Shown here: in pieces, positions 39,030 through 50,746 of the stretch
Position numbering within the stretch: the stretch's first letter is position 1
Layout: each line of letters begins with the position of its first letter
Source of the DNA: Garcia nutans
Lineage: Eukaryota; Streptophyta; Magnoliopsida; Malpighiales; Euphorbiaceae
Assembly: GCA_947685225.1 (NCBI GenBank)
Contig: CANTUV010000011.1
Location: 65,460,501-65,524,500, forward strand
Direction: 5' to 3'
DNA: 64,000 bases
Made by a program: the position numbers and the translations under genes
Notes under the pieces: generated by a model
What the model saw: the letters and a program-made list of their open reading frames with translations, nothing else
Databases searched by the model: none
What the model was told of the DNA's origin: nothing

Positions 39030-40777
39030 TAAAACAAGAGTGACCAAGAAGTATTGGCATCAACAGCCACATTTATTATAATAATCGGTAGTGATACCAC
39101 AATATATCAATTGTTCATAGTTGCATGACACCACATTGCAAATCAAGGAACCATAATGCATGTAATTCCATCTTTTGGCTTTTATTAATAACATTAGATT
39201 CATCAATAAATATTTCATCATTGAAATTCAATTGATGCACAGTAGACTGCACACTAGCAACGAAAAGCTCTCAAATTTGTGACCTGCCTTCTTTCTTATT
39301 TCAGAGAATCACTGACAAAAACAATTCATGACATTACAAAACGGGACTACAGCCCAATAGGAGCCTGAAACCATTTGACCTCTGAAAAATAACGCAAAGA
39401 TTAAAGAAAAATTTAGAACTCAAGGTATAAAGCATATATGGGAAGGCAGTGTTCACGCTACTAACTCAAATCGGATAAGAGCACAACCTGATGTTGGATT
39501 TCCAGCTTCTTTGAATGTGGAAAGGAACTGTTCAAGCGTCCCAAACACTGAAGGCATACAAAAATGGATCAACGCCCATAGTTCAGTGAGATTATTCTGA
39601 ATAGGAGTTCCAGTCATCAATAGTCGTCTTGGGATGAGGAAGCGCTCTTTAAGGACATTATATAGAACCTGTGACGTTTATCTATGTAAGTGAAAATAAA
39701 TCATATAAAAAATATAGTTTTTCTTTGCTAAGCAGCTCGAATCACTTGCAAATCTAAAAAGCACTCCCCAATACTGTTCAATACCTAAAACATTTCAAAT
39801 TGTACAATAACAACAGAAAATCATGAATTATGCTAAAGTCTCTCCAATGATTTTCTTTTTCTTTTTCTTTTTTCTTTTTCTTGCACTGATAGTTTCTTCA
39901 TGGCTATATTTTTCAATTTTGTAGTGAACATGATGAATTCATTAAATGATCCAAACTTACAAAGCCCAATCAACATATTCGGAATCCAATTGTGACATGA
40001 TTCATAATTAAACATACACTAGAAGGATTTTTAAGTCTTTGAGCTTCATCGATTATTGCATAATGCCAAGGAATTTGAGAAAGAAAATCTTGATCCATCA
40101 ATGCTATGTCATAGGTTGTCAACAGCACATCAAAAGGCAACAATGATCCCTGTAAACAGTAATTAAACTGTCAGAAAATGCAGTTTTGATAGTGATGAAA
40201 AGCCTAGCTTCAAATTAGAACACATTAAAGGGAAAAATCCTCTGAGATTGAATCCATAAGAAGTTACATAGTGATTTCAATTTGTAAAGATGCATTGCAA
40301 GATTCCAAACTCACATTAGCTAATGAGGGATTTTCTGTTACATGCTCGTACATTGCTGGCGTAGGTGTTCCTTGTCACCAACATACCTGAGGACCTTTAA
40401 TTTTGGAGTGAATTTAGCCATCTCTGAGACCCAACCATCTGTGACACTTAAAGGACATAATACCACTGCAAATATTTGAATACGAACAAGAAAAATTTTG
40501 AATGAAGGTCAGAACTATCAATAGCTTAAATAAATGCCCAATTAATCAAACAACAGGCTTCCATGACTCACAAAATGGTCCAGGTGACATTTGGTGAACC
40601 TTCAAATAACTTAAGAAAGAGACAGCTTGCAGAGATTTCCCCAATCCCATCTGCCAATGGCTAACTCAGTTTCAAAACATAATGAACACTATCACATTAC
40701 TGAACCGTATAAAACTTAAATTACTCTAATTATTATCATATATTTATTCTCATAACAAGTTTGCTACAATCTCCATT

Positions 40778-40993
40778 TCTCAAAAATAAGAAAATACTGA
40801 ATGTTACCGTTATATTTTTTGAAATCTCTTTACATAGTTATATACACAACAATCCCTACTTCTAAGGCTTAAAGCTTGCAATCCCATTTTAGGTGGGATT
40901 TGATTTAGAACAATATAATAAAATAAATATGGATAGTATAGGAAAGTAAATATTACAATAAAGCATTTCCTAATTCAACAATATCTCATAATA
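40778..40993 (-). repeat. 3' LTR of the CHR10-intron copia element
   Basis: 216 bp. In element orientation it starts TATTATGAGATATTG and ends TATTTTTGAGA, so the ends are TA...GA rather than TG...CA. It pairs with 45609-45824. Confidence 0.88.
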
Positions 40994-41005
40994 CTCCCCT
41001 TCAAG
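40994..41005 (-). other. Polypurine tract
   Basis: CTTGAAGGGGAG in element orientation, immediately before the 3' LTR. Confidence 0.8.
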
Positions 41006-41199
41006 TTGGAGAGTGAATATCATGAAGACCCAACTTGTCTCATAGAGTCAAAAATTGATCCTTTCCCAAAGCTTTCGTGAACACATCTGCCAGTTGGAAA
41101 CGTGTAGGTATATATGAAGGACTAATCACTCCAGCTTATAATTTTTCTCAAACTATATGACAATCTATCTTAATGTGCTTTATACGCTCATGAAAAATA

Positions 41200-44100
41200 G
41201 GATTTGCTGCAATGTACAAAGCTGCTTGATTATCACAAAACAATAGCACATGAGCTATTTGTGGGACCTTCAAGTCCTGTAATATGTAATGCAACCAAGT
41301 TATTTCCAAACAAGTATTAGCCATGGCTCGATATTCAGCTTCTGCTGATGATCTAGAAACATTAGATTGTTTCTTGGATTTCTATGAAATGAGGGTATTT
41401 CCAAAAAAAAACACAATATCCTGTAACTAATCTCCTTGTTGCAAGACAACCTCCCCAATCTGAATCACAAAAAGCTTTCAAGGCAAGATTGTTAGAGGAA
41501 GGAAATAATAATCCTTGGCCTGGAGTACCTTTGACATATCTAAGGATTCGTAAGGTAGCATCTCAATGAGGTTTTCGTGGTTGATGCACAAATTCACTTA
41601 AGGTTCGAACAGAATAAGCTATGTCAGGCCTTGTAACAGTGAGATAAATCAGTCTCATGTACTTAGTTGGATCATGTAATGATGGTCCATCTGTGGGGGT
41701 TAGCTTCAAATTTTATTCCATTAGAAACTTTTTGGGCATGCTGCCAAAAGTCCTGAATCTTGCAAAATATATAGTGCATATTTTCTTTGAGACATAAAGA
41801 TACATTTCTTGGAGCGAGAGAATTCAATGCCCAAGAAATATTTCAAATCTCCAAGATCCTTGATGCGGAAACATTTCAGAAAGAATTTTTTGAGGTGTTC
41901 CATTTCCTGAAGGTCATTGCCTATGAGAAGTATGTCGTCAACATAGATAAGAACTGCAATTAATAAAGTGCCTTGAGCTTTCATAAAAAGAGAGTAATCA
42001 GCCTTTGATTGTTGATAACCAGCTTTCTGAATGGTGTTTGAAAAAGTGGAGAACCAGTTTTTGGAAGCTTGTTTGAGTCCATAAAGGGATTTATTGAGCC
42101 GACACACAATATTCTCCCCCTGTCGATGAAGACCAGGAGAAGGTTCCATGTAAACCACTTCTTTCATATCATCATGGAGAAAGGCGTTCTGAACGTCCAA
42201 TTGATGGATGAACTAATGTCAGGCAGCAACAACAATGAGTAGACATCGATGGGTAGTGAGTTTAGCAGTAAGAGAAAAAGGTTCTTGGTAGTCAATTCCC
42301 TCAACTTGAGTGTATCCTTTAGCCACAAGGCGAGTTTTATAGCTCTCAATGGTGCCATCTAATTTATATTTGATTTTGTAAACCTATTTGTAGCCAATCG
42401 ATTTATGACCAAGAGGAAGAGGAACTAAACTCCAAGTATTATTTTGTTGCAAAGCCTTTAATTCTGCATCCATTGCCTGCTGCCAATTGGTATTAAGGAT
42501 AGCTTGAGCATATGATGTAGGCTCAGTGTGACCTGAGATATTAACAAGAAAAGCAAAATGTGCAGGAGATAAAATGAGAGTATGAAATAAAGTGTGAAAG
42601 TGGATATTTAGTACCTGATGCAAAACAAAGCGTAGAGGTTGAGTGACTGGCTTGGTTAGACAGGTGATAATCTTGATGCCAAACAGGGGGTTGCTTAAGA
42701 CGGAGCGACTTTCGTGGTGGGGGAACAAGAGTAGTGGGGTTGGTGCAATGGTCATGTAAGGGCAAGGAAGTATAAGGTGGGGGAGGAGTTAAGTTTGATG
42801 GAATGTCTAAAGAGGTTTGAGGAGACATAGGTATTTGTGGATGATCAAGATGAGAGGGCTCGTCAAACATAGAGACATCGTATGATGTGGTTAGAGGTGG
42901 GTCAGGTGTGGTTGGTTGGAGAAGGCATGATTGAGATTGTTCGAGGTTCAGTTGAGTAGGTTGGATATGTTCAATGTTGTCAAGGGTAGTAGTTGGATGT
43001 GGTGGTTGCACATAAGTGGAAGTAGTGGGTGTGGGAATGTTAAAAAAAAGTAAAAATATTTTCATAAAATTTGACATCACCACTAATGATAAATTTCTTG
43101 GTCTCTAAATTGTAAAGTTTGTAACCTTTTTTACCAGTGGGATAGCCAACAAAGATACAACGTTAAGCACGAGGGTCAAATTTATGAGTAGGGTGAACAA
43201 CTGTGGCATAAAAAAGGCAACCAAAAACTCGCAAGTGATTAAATGATGGTAGGTGATTGTACAATAGTTCAAAAGGGGATTTGGTGGATAATAATAGAGT
43301 AGGTAGGCGATTAATGAGATAGACAGCGGTCAAGACACATTCACCCCAGAAAGGGAGAGGTAAGTATGATTGAAAAAGCAATGCATGTGGTACAGTGAGA
43401 ATATGGTGATGCGTACGTTCAACGACTCCATTCTGTTGTGGAGTGTAAATATAAGTGTGTTGATATTCGATGCCTTGGGTTTGAAAAAAATCTCTCATTT
43501 ATAGAAATTCAGAGCCATTATCTACTCGAATAGCTTTAATGGTGGCATGAAATTGAGTATAATCAAAGGTGATAAAAGATTTGAGTGTATTGTATATATC
43601 AGATTTATATTTCATTAGAAATAGCCATGTGCATCGAGTAAAATCATCAACAATGGTAAGAAAGAAGCGAGCCCCTAAATGTGTAGGCGCTTTGTGTGGA
43701 CCCCAAAATCACAATGTATCAAATCAAAAGGAGCATGAGTTTTTATTGAACTTGAAGAAAACGGAAGCCTAGTTTGCTTAGCCATGGGACAGGCGTTACA
43801 ATTATCATAAAAAGATATATTACTAAAAGGCAAGAATGAAGTAACTAACTTAAGGCGTGAAGGGGATGGATGTCCAAGCCGCATGTGCCACAAGTGAGAG
43901 GGATGAGAAACTTGATAAGTAACAGGTGTTCTTTGTAATGGAGACATGTAGTAAAGACCACCATGCTGTTTACTCGAGCCAATCATCTTCCCCATAGCCA
44001 AGTCCTGCAAGACACATAAAGAAGGAAATAAAATGGCACAACAGGTTAAAGAGGTAGTAAGCTTGCTAACAGACATGAGATTTAAGCAAAAAGAGGGAAC

Positions 44101-45592
44101 ACATAAAACATTATCTAAGGTGATATCTGAATTAAATGGGATTGTCCCAGTTGAAGTTATCCAGGCAGAAGATCCAGTGGGTAGATTAACAATTGATATT
44201 TATGAAGACTTTGTTTGTGTAAAAAGTGTAGGTTCAGATGTGATGTGATCAGTAGCTCCACTATCCAAAATCCAAGGTTTAGTAAATATATAATTAATTG
44301 ATACAACAGTAGGAATTTGAGACAGACCTGCAGCATTAGCATAAGCATGGCTATTACCGAAAATGTTGTTTAAATTTATCAGAGGGATAGCCTGCGCTAA
44401 TTGTTGAAGCTGGTCTGCAGAGAACTTATGGAGAGGGTTATGTTAAGAGGTTGATGCATGAGACAAGTGGGATTTTGTTGTTGAGGATTGTTGTTGGGCC
44501 CCTACTTGGGTTATGTCTGTTACGTTGATAGCAGGAATGGATCCTCATTGATTGCTGCTTCCCCTTGTCTTTGTTGCTGCGCCCCTACTTGATTTCCTCT
44601 ATTTCCTTAGTGGTGTCTATTGTTCTGGGTTCCTGTTTTCTTTGAAGCCCATGTTCCATTTTTGAATTTGCATCAACCCTCCGTGTGGCCATTCTTATCA
44701 CAATATGGGCAATAAAACTTTAAGGTTCCACATTCCTCAATTGTATGACCATTCCTATCACAGTGATCATAGTGTTTCAAATTATTTGAGAAATTATATG
44801 AGTGTTTCTGTATCGCAGCTGTGATGGAAAAATTTTCAGTAAAATTTGAGTTCATTTGACACTGTGTTTCATCTTGAATGACAAGTGAGTAGGCTTGACG
44901 AACATTCGGTAATGGCGTCATCATGAGGAAGTTACTACGAACACCGCTATAGGTGTCATTGAGGCTCATAAGAAATTGCATCATCCAATTTTCTTCCTTT
45001 TGTTCATTATATTATTTCATCTCGTTATAAGTAAACGAGGGTTGATATGTATTCAAGCTGTCCCAACGATCTGTGAGTTTCATATAGCAATCTGATACTG
45101 CCATGGTGCCTTATGAGAGGGATGTATTTGGTATATTGTTGGTGCATTATTTTGTGAAAATTTATCTTTGAAATCTTGCCACATTTGATGGGCGGTATTG
45201 GCATGAACAACTGATTTAGCTAGGTCAATTTCTACAAAGTGAGCAAGCCATGATAAAATCATACTGTTGCATCGATTCAAGAGAGCATATTCTATTGGTT
45301 GTTCAATTTTTGAAGGAGGTTTAATGGATCCATCAACAAAGCCAATTTTGTTCTTGGTTGTGAGAGCATGAATCATAGATTTACTCCAAGATGGGTAAGT
45401 AATGCCATTTAATTTTATAGGAACAAGCACGATGCCAGGGTGATCTGATTGAAAAATAAAATATGGATGTGATGAATCCATATAGGGGTTGGTGTTGCTG
45501 GTGCTTGAAACTTTGGAATTGGTTTTGGGTGACATTTGTTCTTCACTCATTGTGCTCTGGTTATAGAGAAAGAAAAAGAAAATCACATACAA
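41200..45592 (-). pseudogene. Broken copia gag-pol
   Basis: Gag starts at MSEEQMSPKTNS near 45547, with GITYPSWSKSMIHAL and later LNRCNSMILSWL. A CCHC-like knuckle region (CDHCDRNGHTIEEC, CPYCDKNGHTEG) lies at about 44673-44770. The pre-integrase zinc region HLWHMRLGHPS lies at about 43850. The integrase core, with FFQTQGIEYQHTYIYTPQQNGVVER, lies at 43163-43498. Reverse transcriptase is at 41721-42200 with MDVQNAFLH, KKSLYGLKQ-type NKSLYGLKQASKNW and an intact YVDD. RNase H traces (RSSAEAEYRAMA near 41330) lie downstream. Frames shift repeatedly and several stops intervene, so no full product is possible. Confidence 0.88.
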
Positions 45593-45596
45593 CCTG

Positions 45597-45608
45597 CCTC
45601 TGATACTA
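45597..45608 (-). other. Primer-binding site (initiator-Met tRNA)
   Basis: In element orientation TAGTATCAGAGG directly abuts the 5' LTR, with mismatches to the canonical TGGTATCAGAGC. Confidence 0.75.
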
Positions 45609-45824
45609 TCTCAAGAATAAGAAAATACTAAATGTTACCGTTATATTTTCTGAAGTCTCTTTACATAGTTATATGCATAACAATTCCTACTTCTAAGGCT
45701 TAAAGGTTGCAATCCCATTTTAGGTTGGATTTGATTTAGAACAATATAGGAAAATAAATGTGTACAGTATAAGAAAGTAAATATTACAATAAAGCATTTC
45801 CTAATTCAACAATATCTCGTAATA
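45609..45824 (-). repeat. 5' LTR of the CHR10-intron copia element
   Basis: 216 bp. In element orientation it starts TATTACGAGATATTG and ends TATTCTTGAGA. Its outer edge touches the CCATT duplication and its inner edge touches the primer-binding site. Confidence 0.88.
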
Positions 45825-45869
45825 CCATTAGCTAGAGTTAATCGAAGCCATGAATAGATAATTATGTAC

Positions 45870-45877
45870 CTCATCTC
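45870..45877 (-). other. 8-nt micro-exon of CHR10 (codes GDE)
   Basis: The bases GAGATGAG are bounded by TTTGCAG on one side and GTACAT on the other. With the single G left from exon 1 they code Gly-Asp-Glu, and exon 3 continues MGLGKS. Together these give the Walker A/motif I context GDEMGLGK found in SNF2 ATPases. The copia element lies in the next intron, about 40 bp away. Confidence 0.75.
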
Positions 45878-46192
45878 CTGCAAATAAAATCTTCCAGTTA
45901 GTTTTCGCCTCTACTTTCCTTGGAACCACAAATGAAGAAGATAATTAAAAAAAGAAAAAAGCTACCAACAACAATGTTGATGCCGAGAAGATATCTACAT
46001 ACGAGCCACGAGACACCTTCCAATTGGTGAGGCTTCAGCGTCGCTTTAACCTTAATTTTTGCAATGTTTATGATGATGTCGCCAGCGCGTGTGTTGGCGT
46101 CGAGAATAATAGTAGCTGCTGCTGTAAGCCTCTTGTCAACCCCCAAGCCAATTGCAAGCCAATCGGCAACTAAAAATCTTGAATTGGCCCGT

Positions 46193-46795
46193 TGACAAGG
46201 TACTCTCCTCCTCGGACCCTAGTGTTTCTCCTGCTTGCCCAGCCAATTTTGCTCCAACTGCATATATAGGGGGACCTTGGTAGTACATGGCGAAATTTTG
46301 TAGAGTCTCATGGAAGGCTCTAGCCTATTATGGATATTTGTGGAAGAATCTCGAAGTCCCTAGCAGAATTGGCCTGGTTTCCCCTAAGAAACGTGAAGCT
46401 TGTAGGCCAATCAGGAAAATTCTGCCTCAATTGGCTGTCCAACCAGCCTATCCCCCTTGGAAGTATCTAGAATGCCCTAAATTGTTGCCAACCGACTTTG
46501 CTAGGTCAGTTATGTTGCCTATAAATATTACCATAGCTCATTTGTAACATATACATGCTATTGAGTGTGTTAGTGAGCTACCGAGAGCGTCCTTGTAAAC
46601 TATTGCTTTGTATACTGTTGTTCTGCCGATTCTTTTATTAATAATACAATCTCCATTGTTCCTTTGACCATTGTTCATGCTTGTTGGTTCATTTGCCTGC
46701 TTTACTTCTATTTGTTAGCTCAAAGGCTGAATTAGCAAGGCTTCGGAAAAAACTGTCTGCTAGTTGCCGCACTTGAACAAGCTGATTTCTCTTGC
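46193..46795. mobile_element. Possible 603-bp insertion (solo-LTR-like) upstream of CHR10
   Basis: Bounded by the direct repeat CCCGT (46188-46192 and 46796-46800). It contains TATA-like sequences (ATATATAGGGGG near 46265 and CCTATAAATATT near 46517) and a polyadenylation-like CTTTTATTAATAATAC tract at about 46634, the layout of a plant LTR. The ends TGACAAGG and TCTCTTGC are not a clean TG...CA pair, so boundaries and class are uncertain. An 86-codon plus-strand frame inside has no recognisable domain. Confidence 0.35.
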
Positions 46796-46800
46796 CCCGT

Positions 46801-47042
46801 GACACTCTGCACGTAATTCATTATTTTCTACTTTTTTTTGTTAGAAAAATGGCGGTTTCCACTTTCTGTACTTGACGACACTAGCTTGGAGAGAACGCGA
46901 GACGGTTTTGGAAAGAAGAAAGGTACAATTTAGCCCATGAGTTAGTGGATGTCCAAATTGACCAATAAATTTTTTTTACTAAATTATTATTATTATTAAG
47001 TTATTTTATTTTTAATAAAATTATTAAATAATTAGCGCCAAA
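46801..47042. other. Intergenic flank upstream of the CHR10 remnant
   Basis: Unique-looking sequence that may include the original CHR10 promoter. No motif is secure enough to name. Confidence 0.4.
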
Positions 47043-47762
47043 AACTAATTTAAACTAAATTAAATGGGATAAATTAAATTTTTAAAAAATATAAATATAA
47101 TATTTTTTAAAAAATTATTTATTAATATTTTTAACATCAATAATTTATAATATTAATAAATATTTTTTATAATTTATAATAATTTAATCATTTATAATTT
47201 AAAAATTAATTAAAAATATTAAATAATATATAAAAATTTATATTATTTAGGATTTTTATAATATTTTTAATATAATATTAATTATAATATTATGAAATTA
47301 ATATTAAAAAATAATTTTTATTAAAAATATTATAATTTAAAATATGAAAAAAATTATTATAAATTATAAAATTATAAAAAAAATATTTATTAAATAAATA
47401 TATAGATATTAAAAAATATTAAAATTATTAAAATTTAGTAATAATATAAATTATAATATTTTTAATTTAAATTATTTATTAATATTTTGAATATTAATTT
47501 CATAATATTATAATTAATATTATATTAAAATTATTATAAAAATTCTATATAATAAAAATTTTTCTATATTATTTAATATTATTTAATTATTTATTAAATT
47601 ATAGATTATTAAATTATTATAAATTATAAAAATATTTATTAATATCATAAATTATTGATATTAAAAATATTACTTAATAAATAATTTTTTAAAAATATTA
47701 TAATAATATTTTTAAAAAATTCAATTTGATCTCTAATTTTTAATTTTAATCTAAATTAGTTC
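47043..47762. repeat. AT-rich foldback, two arms of about 300 bp
   Basis: The left arm runs inward from AACTAATTTAAACTAAATT. The right arm reads its imperfect complement, ending CTAAATTAGTT. Internal blocks such as TATAATATTAATTATAATATT are mirrored at about 47270-47295 and 47495-47525. The axis is near 47400. No coding frame is present. This could be a foldback transposon or MITE. Confidence 0.65.
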
Positions 47763-50746
47763 TCCTTGTTAATTATATAACTGTTTAGTTAAAAAAATGA
47801 ATAAATTAGACTAAATTTTTTAAAAAATACCAATTTAATTCAATAAATTATTAAAAGCTACTTTGAATATTTTGCTCTAATTCATAAGATAAATCGGACT
47901 TTTGTACTGTAGGAAACTTGAGATTTTGAAAATGACGGCTTTAGCCTTGTCGAATTTAGCTAAATACCGTTAATACCAGGGATAATTCAAGAACTTAGAA
48001 TTTATGACACGTGTTCTGTATACGATTTGCACTTGGTTTGAGGATGGGCTATTGAGGGTGGACATGTGAAAAGGTCGTCTAATGACGTGTAATTGATACT
48101 ATGTTGACCTGGGAGTTCACTTATTAAAAATTATATTCTGACTCGATTTTTTTTAACTGTATTCTGACTTGATTTGAACTTTAAATTTTCTTATTGGTTA
48201 ATGATATTAGAAATATTGGATCTCGATAATAAATAAAAAATTATAATATTTATTTATTAAAAAAATAAAAAAAAATGAATTTGTTTGTATTGATAATTTA
48301 CTATTTAGATATCACATAAATATATATGTTAAATAGATAAATTTAGTTTTAACTCTAGGTATTTTCGTAATTATATTCAACTAATTTCATCTTAATTTAA
48401 AAAAGTAGTTGCAACTATATCATAAAATTAATTGAACTAAAAGTATGAATAGTAATATTATTTTCGTAAGTATAAAATAAATAAAATAAAAATATTCAAA
48501 ATAATCAAATATGTAAAAAATCAACCATACAAAATTTTCATCAATAAATCTTACAATTTCATTTATTTTATTTATAATTTAAATAAAAAGTCTAAAAATA
48601 TATATCTCCTATTTATATTCCAGTCAATCCGTCAATATACAATATATTAATTGATATGATTTGGAAAAAAAAATCAAATAAATAAGATTTTGCTTTTTTG
48701 TTTATTGTTACATAAAACGTTGTATGTTTATATTGTATATTATATTTATATATTATGATATATTTATTATTTTAATTATATTTTTTATTTAGTAATTGGT
48801 ATTAATTAGTAGTTGTTAGTTATTGCTAAATTTTAGTTAATTATATTATTGTTAAGTGTTTGATAAAAATATTATATTAATTATTATTGATATTGTCATT
48901 AGCTGGTGACTTTTTAAATGACGACCAATAGTTGTTTATTTATCATATCTAATTATTATAGTTAAGCCTTTGATAAAATTATTGTATTACTTGTTAATTT
49001 TATTATATTAATAATTATTAATTGAATGATTTCATAACTTTATTATATCACATTATCAATGAATTTTTAAAATTATCAATAATTAAAATAATGGTTGAAT
49101 GAATAAATTTTTTTTAAACGATAAAAATTTTAGATTAATTTCTAATATTGTTTTTAAAATTATTTTCTAAAAAAATATCAAAAGTAAAATATATTACGTG
49201 ATAAAAGAAATTCCAAACAAAACGAACTTAAAATAAAAGCGTTCGTCCACCATGAATTTATTAGAAAAGACAAAAAAAAAAGTCAAATAAGAGATCCTCA
49301 ACTTGTCTAGTCATTTTAGCCCATGCACTAATTTCCAAGTCTCCTCAGTCCTCTCCTTTGCTCCCAAATCAACAAACATTCGAAATTGCGAATCAGTGCA
49401 ATCAAATCAAAATGACACTAACTTTAACTATTCAAGAGTTGAGAAACATGTATATATATTGAATAATTTAATTACAAAATGGTCAAACAAAAATTTGATC
49501 ATGGTGAAGAATAAATATTTTCACTTTTTTAGAGTCTCAAATTTAGAAATACAAATGAATTTATGAAATTTATATAAAAAAAAATCTTAGAACATGTATA
49601 ATTCAAGATGAAAACACTTAAATTCGTCTACAATAGGCCATATATCTTTCAAAGAACTTCTTAGTAAGATATTTTCGCATAAGATTACGTCCATTTATAA
49701 GATTGATGCACTAAACTCTACTAAAAAATGAAGATAATACAGTTCAAATGCTCAATTATATCATCTTCTTAGTAAGAGTTTTTTTTTTCAATTTAATATA
49801 TTATATCACATATGAAGTGAATTATAGATTATTAATTTATGTCACGTCCATCTCCTTCATTGAAGCATTATATTACAATATACAATCTCTCTCTTTCTCT
49901 CTTGTGCAAATATTGAATGTTCTTAATTTGGAAGTGTCTTGAGTTGAAGATGAGCTCACACCCACCATAAACGGGCCATAGCAAGGATTGTGACCCTTTC
50001 TTCTTTGTCATTACTTGGGCAGAATCATATCGATGCCACTCTAATTCTTCAAAGGGTATCAAACTCATAATCATTGTCCTAATTTAATATTTTCTATGGC
50101 TCCCTGCTGCAATTGTGCTCCAACCATATTTGAATTACACTAGTGCCATTTATAATCAATCCCTTAAATAAAGTCTAATTATGCTTATAATAGTGAAAAT
50201 GATGCGTTTAGCTAACAATCCAATTAGGTAATCCTTTTTTTCTTATGATTAATTTTATTTTTTCAATCCAATTAGCAAAATCAATTTCATAAACATTATG
50301 CAACTATTTTAAATTATATCATTTTAAATATATATCAAACTCTCGTATTTTGAAATTGATAGTCTGTGTATTTTATATAAAATTTTAGACATAATATACA
50401 TATAACATAGCAGTAAATATCTATTACCATTAAGGGGATTTAAAATCTTGGTATAAAGTAAAATAATAATAAAAAATTTATTGTAAATTATAAAGGAAAG
50501 AAAATTAGGCAATTTATGTCTGCCATTTAGTTTCTCAATTTCTTAATTGTTTTTTTTATGGTAAGTCCAAATCCGACACATAACCCCACCATCAAGCAAA
50601 TAAAATTCTGGCATATCCGTAATTAAACAAACAATCAAGCCTAAATTTTTATCCCATATTATACAACATTATATTATTATATATAGTATTCATAACATTT
50701 CCACTCTCTATCACTCAAAACAAACTTGTTCTGTTTCTCATCGAAA
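47763..50746. other. Intergenic DNA upstream of CCD7, including its promoter
   Basis: AT-rich. A TATA-like ATTATATATAGTATTC lies near 50675-50690, about 60-70 bp before the CCD7 ATG, and is the likely core promoter. Short open frames in this stretch show no domain. I cannot recognise specific regulatory sites. Confidence 0.45.

Larger units (their letters stand above)
40778..45824 (-). mobile_element. Ty1/copia LTR retrotransposon (old, degenerate) in CHR10 intron 2
   Basis: 5047 bp, same orientation as CHR10, flanked by the perfect 5-bp duplication CCATT (40773-40777 and 45825-45829). It has two 216-bp LTRs. The primer-binding site lies directly inside the right-hand LTR and the polypurine tract directly inside the left-hand one. 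Gag, integrase, RT and RNase H remnants occur in the normal order from about 45592 down to 41200. The LTRs differ at roughly 16 of 216 positions by eye, so the insertion is old. Confidence 0.92.
33776..46146 (-). pseudogene. CHR10: CHR10/ALC1-like SNF2 helicase with macro domain, disrupted
   Basis: ATP-dependent chromatin remodeller. Seventeen exons align with Arabidopsis CHR10: about 46146-45966, 45877-45870, 40650-40572, 40465-40315, 40149-40018, 39668-39488, 38255-38120, 38012-37895, 37710-37627, 37265-~37158, 37060-36863, 36412-36285, 36204-35543, 35250-35105, 34583-34419, ~34014-33900, 33800-33776. Visible motifs: DEMGLGKS (motif I), IIDEAQRLKN (motif II), TGTPIQNNLTE, STRAGGVGLNL, QRAHRIGQ (motif VI) and a C-terminal macro-domain region (DDSGNWGHGGMFDALAK... 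RKMPRSNISI). Lesions: no in-frame ATG before GVDKRLTAAA; a frameshift in exon 4 near 40365; the expected GT donor missing after exon 10 (about 37158); a 2-nt TA gain at the start of exon 12; a TGA stop at 35596-35598; no AG acceptor before exon 16. Long preserved exons suggest fairly recent loss. Confidence 0.82.

Noticed and set aside
40323..40400. Extra intron at CTCAG/GTATGTTGG in CHR10 exon 4
   Set aside because: The downstream bases still code RYVGDKE, which belongs to the conserved protein, so this is exon sequence followed by a frameshift.
46287..46547. 86-codon plus-strand frame
   Set aside because: It lies in the LTR-like block and has no recognisable domain, so it is kept only as part of the possible insertion.
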